From contig CAYMLQ010000102.1 of assembly GCA_964390795.1 (NCBI GenBank), forward strand, positions 1-15,912: a stretch of DNA of 15,912 nucleotides, read 5' to 3'. The notes beneath the pieces were generated by a model. It had not been told where the DNA came from. It saw only the letters and a list, made by a program, of their open reading frames with translations, and did not search any database. Numbering within the stretch: the first letter of the stretch is position 1; each line of letters begins with the position of its first letter. Of this stretch, positions 14,847-15,912 are shown piece after piece. This stretch comes from CAYMLQ01 sp964390795. GTDB taxonomy: Bacteria; Verrucomicrobiota; Kiritimatiellia; RFP12; UBA1067. Made by a program: the position numbers and the translations under genes.

Positions 14847-15250
14847 CCTATGGATTGGACACTTCGGTTGTTTTGCGTCTATTGACCGGCGAGCCTCACG
14901 GGCTCGCGCTTCGAGCTGTAAACCGCGTGCTGGCGATCACGCACTCGGGCGGGATTTGCACGATCAGCGATCTGGTCGCCACCGAAAGTTACTACGCCCT
15001 TCAATACCACTACAAAATGCCCAAAGCGGAGGCGTTGTCCGCCCTTGCCGCGTTAGGCGGCGGAGAGGGACTCCGTTTTTCAGAGGCCGCCGGAGCCGTT
15101 TTGAGTACGAAGGGCCTTGCGCAGGCCAACCCCGGTTTCGCCGATCGTCTGATTCACGCCGGATATCGCCAATCCGGTTACGGCATGCTGACCTGCGAAC
15201 GAGCCGCCGCCTCACTCGACGGCGTTGAGGTTGTTAAAGAGCAGGTTTAA
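14843..15250 (+). CDS. vapC: PIN-domain toxin, VapC family ribonuclease
   Basis: VapC toxins are Mg-dependent PIN-domain RNases that cut specific RNAs such as initiator tRNA or the sarcin-ricin loop when the antitoxin is lost. The 135-residue length is typical. Acidic active-site residues can be placed as Asp6 in GLDTSVVLRLL, Glu48 in LVATESYYAL and Asp101 in GFADRLIHAGY. The fourth position, usually Asp in a TxDxxF-like motif, appears as Glu119 in LTCERAAAS. A conservative Asp-to-Glu change may be tolerated but could reduce activity. Translation is probably coupled to vapB through the four-base ATGA overlap, since no strong separate ribosome binding site is seen. The pair lies beside repeats and an integrase start, a common setting for toxin-antitoxin modules. 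Confidence 0.85.
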   Translation: MTYGLDTSVVLRLLTGEPHGLALRAVNRVLAITHSGGICTISDLVATESYYALQYHYKMPKAEALSALAALGGGEGLRFSEAAGAVLSTKGLAQANPGFADRLIHAGYRQSGYGMLTCERAAASLDGVEVVKEQV

Positions 15251-15259
15251 CACAGAAGC

Positions 15260-15315
15260 GTTGACCGTTGAGAGTTGAATGTTGAGCGTTGAGAGTTCGG
15301 CGTTGGCCGTTTTGA
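15260..15315 (+). repeat. Degenerate 7-base tandem repeat, consensus GTTGAGN, eight units
   Basis: Eight consecutive heptamers can be read in register: GTTGACC, GTTGAGA, GTTGAAT, GTTGAGC, GTTGAGA, GTTCGGC, GTTGGCC and GTTTTGA. Each begins with GTT and the first five begin GTTGA. The array starts ten bases after the vapC stop. It has no spacers and is too short-period to be CRISPR. Its function is unknown. Confidence 0.75.
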
Positions 15316-15409
15316 ATCTGGAAATCAGGAAAACAGGAAGGGGCCGCTGCTGCTGCTGGTCCGACGGCCTATCTCGCGGGAATCTCAACCAGAGAATAAC
15401 ACGACGTCA

Positions 15410-15436
15410 ATCCGCGCTATCCGCGAAATCCGTAGC
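15410..15436 (+). repeat. Three-unit 9-base tandem repeat, ATCCGCGNN
   Basis: ATCCGCGCT, ATCCGCGAA and the degenerate ATCCGTAGC lie in tandem. Such short-period arrays are found in intergenic regions of GC-rich genomes; here it lies between the heptamer array and the hairpin. Confidence 0.55.
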
Positions 15437-15479
15437 CTCACACGGAAGCCCTCTGCGGTTACGCACGCATGAACCGGGG

Positions 15480-15493
15480 CCGGCTGAAGCCGG
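15480..15493. repeat. Small perfect hairpin, REP-like
   Basis: CCGGC at 15480-15484 and GCCGG at 15489-15493 enclose a TGAA loop. The GC-rich stem with a tetraloop resembles REP-type palindromes. No T-run follows, so an intrinsic terminator is unlikely. Confidence 0.45.
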
Positions 15494-15528
15494 TACAACG
15501 TACGGACTTATACAATTTTAAATAAGTG

Positions 15529-15563
15529 ACATAAATACCATACTGACAGCAGTTAACATAAAT
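15529..15563. repeat. Repeated octamer in the AT-rich segment upstream of the integrase
   Basis: ACATAAAT occurs at 15529-15536 and 15556-15563, 27 bases apart. A short inverted repeat, ACTTAT (15506-15511) and ATAAGT (15522-15527), lies just before. Direct repeats close to an integrase gene can be recombinase arm-type sites or repressor sites; that reading is inference. Confidence 0.3.
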
Positions 15564-15596
15564 TTTTAGAATTCGATACTGTGGCTATATTGGGGC

Positions 15597-15625
15597 TTGA
15601 CACGCCTGTTTTTCCAACTTAGACT
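15597..15625 (+). promoter_or_regulatory. Promoter for the integrase gene
   Basis: A perfect -35 TTGACA at 15597-15602 is followed after exactly 17 bases by TAGACT at 15620-15625 (four of six). Transcription would begin near 15632, just before the GAAAGGGG ribosome binding site at 15634-15641. This is the best promoter-like sequence in the window. Confidence 0.6.
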
Positions 15626-15646
15626 ATATGGGCGAAAGGGGCAATC

Positions 15647-15912
15647 ATGTCACTCTACAAACGTCCTTTAAGCCAGTTCTGGTGGTTCCAAATCTGGACG
15701 ACGGAAGGCAAGCGCGTCCGGAAATCCACGGGCACAGATGACCGTGCGAAAGCCGCGATCATCGAGCAGACCTTTCTCATGGCCTACGGCAAAAAGACGC
15801 CGGTGGCCAAACTCCACGCCATGCTGGACGCGGTCTGCGGGACAGACCGGCAAGGATTGGCCCTTTCAGAACTCTGGCCCACCTATACCAAAAGGATTGA
15901 GCTGTCGGGCAA
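15647..15912 (+). CDS. Tyrosine-recombinase-like integrase, N-terminal part, cut by the window end
   Basis: An open frame begins at 15647 and is still open at the last base, giving 88 complete codons. It starts MSLYKRPLSQFWWF and continues with KRVRKSTGTDDRAKA. This start (an MxxYKR-type opening, a double-Trp strand, then basic residues and STGT...A) is typical of the N-terminal arm-binding region of phage-type tyrosine recombinases. The catalytic Arg-His-Arg-Tyr residues lie beyond the window and cannot be checked. The ribosome binding site GAAAGGGG ends five bases before the ATG; an out-of-frame ATG at 15628 is ignored. The preceding AT-rich DNA and repeats fit the edge of an integrated element. 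Family assignment from this fragment is moderately sure. Confidence 0.72.
   Translation, partial: MSLYKRPLSQFWWFQIWTTEGKRVRKSTGTDDRAKAAIIEQTFLMAYGKKTPVAKLHAMLDAVCGTDRQGLALSELWPTYTKRIELSG

Larger units (their letters stand above)
15251..15646. other. Gene-free stretch of about 400 bases with stacked short repeats
   Basis: No convincing gene is present. In order it holds a 7-base tandem repeat (15260-15315), a purine-rich segment with repeated CAGGAA (15326-15341), four CTG units (15347-15358), a 9-base tandem repeat (15410-15436), a small hairpin (15480-15493), then an abrupt change to AT-rich sequence (about 15505-15595) leading into the integrase promoter. An 80-codon open frame at 15279-15521 runs through these repeats and looks like chance. 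Confidence 0.6.

Noticed and set aside
15260..15315. Heptamer array considered as a CRISPR array
   Set aside because: Units are 7 bases in direct tandem without spacers and no cas gene is present.
15279..15521. 80-codon plus-strand open frame after vapC
   Set aside because: It runs through the tandem repeats and hairpin, has no ribosome binding site and no recognisable protein pattern.

Overview
This is a GC-rich bacterial chromosome window. Ten genes run head to tail on the minus strand from about 14361 down to 850. They are flanked on the left by a small plus-strand gene and on the right by an accessory stretch with a toxin-antitoxin pair, short repeats and the start of an integrase. DapF implies diaminopimelate peptidoglycan. 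Prc with a signal peptide, Hsp33, Dxs and an AmgK/MurU-type protein together suggest a Gram-negative bacterium. A PVC-group lineage (Verrucomicrobiota or Kiritimatiellota) is my guess from general protein character; nothing in the window proves it.

Left edge (1-853): two identical 12-base repeats at 6-42 look like the end of an insertion sequence that continues to the left. Next comes a secreted or membrane-anchored helical protein of unknown function. Its stop codon overlaps that of the convergent rsmE.

Central block, in transcription order (right to left): folB (dihydroneopterin aldolase); a fused sugar-phosphate nucleotidyltransferase and APH-type kinase resembling MurU + AmgK; a 702-residue unknown protein with what looks like a protein-kinase-like active site; hslO (Hsp33); a GT39/ArnT-like polytopic glycosyltransferase; dxs; a membrane-anchored NERD-domain protein; prc (tail-specific protease); dapF; rsmE. 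Several junctions overlap or are nearly touching: folB/fusion by 4 bases, NERD/prc by 4 bases, glycosyltransferase/dxs 9 bases apart, dapF/rsmE 4 bases apart. Co-transcription of sub-blocks is therefore likely. Much of the block points to the cell envelope: diaminopimelate, possible muropeptide-sugar recycling, isoprenoid precursors, a membrane glycosyltransferase and a periplasmic protease.

Right edge (14362-15912): a divergent intergenic region leads to a vapBC-type toxin-antitoxin pair. It is followed by about 400 bases without a gene, holding a 7-base tandem repeat, a 9-base tandem repeat, a small hairpin and an AT-rich segment. A good sigma-70-like promoter then drives the start of a tyrosine-recombinase-like integrase cut off by the window end. 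This edge looks like the boundary of a mobile or integrated element.

The most interesting items are the MurU-AmgK-like fusion and the kinase-like motifs in the unknown protein immediately downstream of it.
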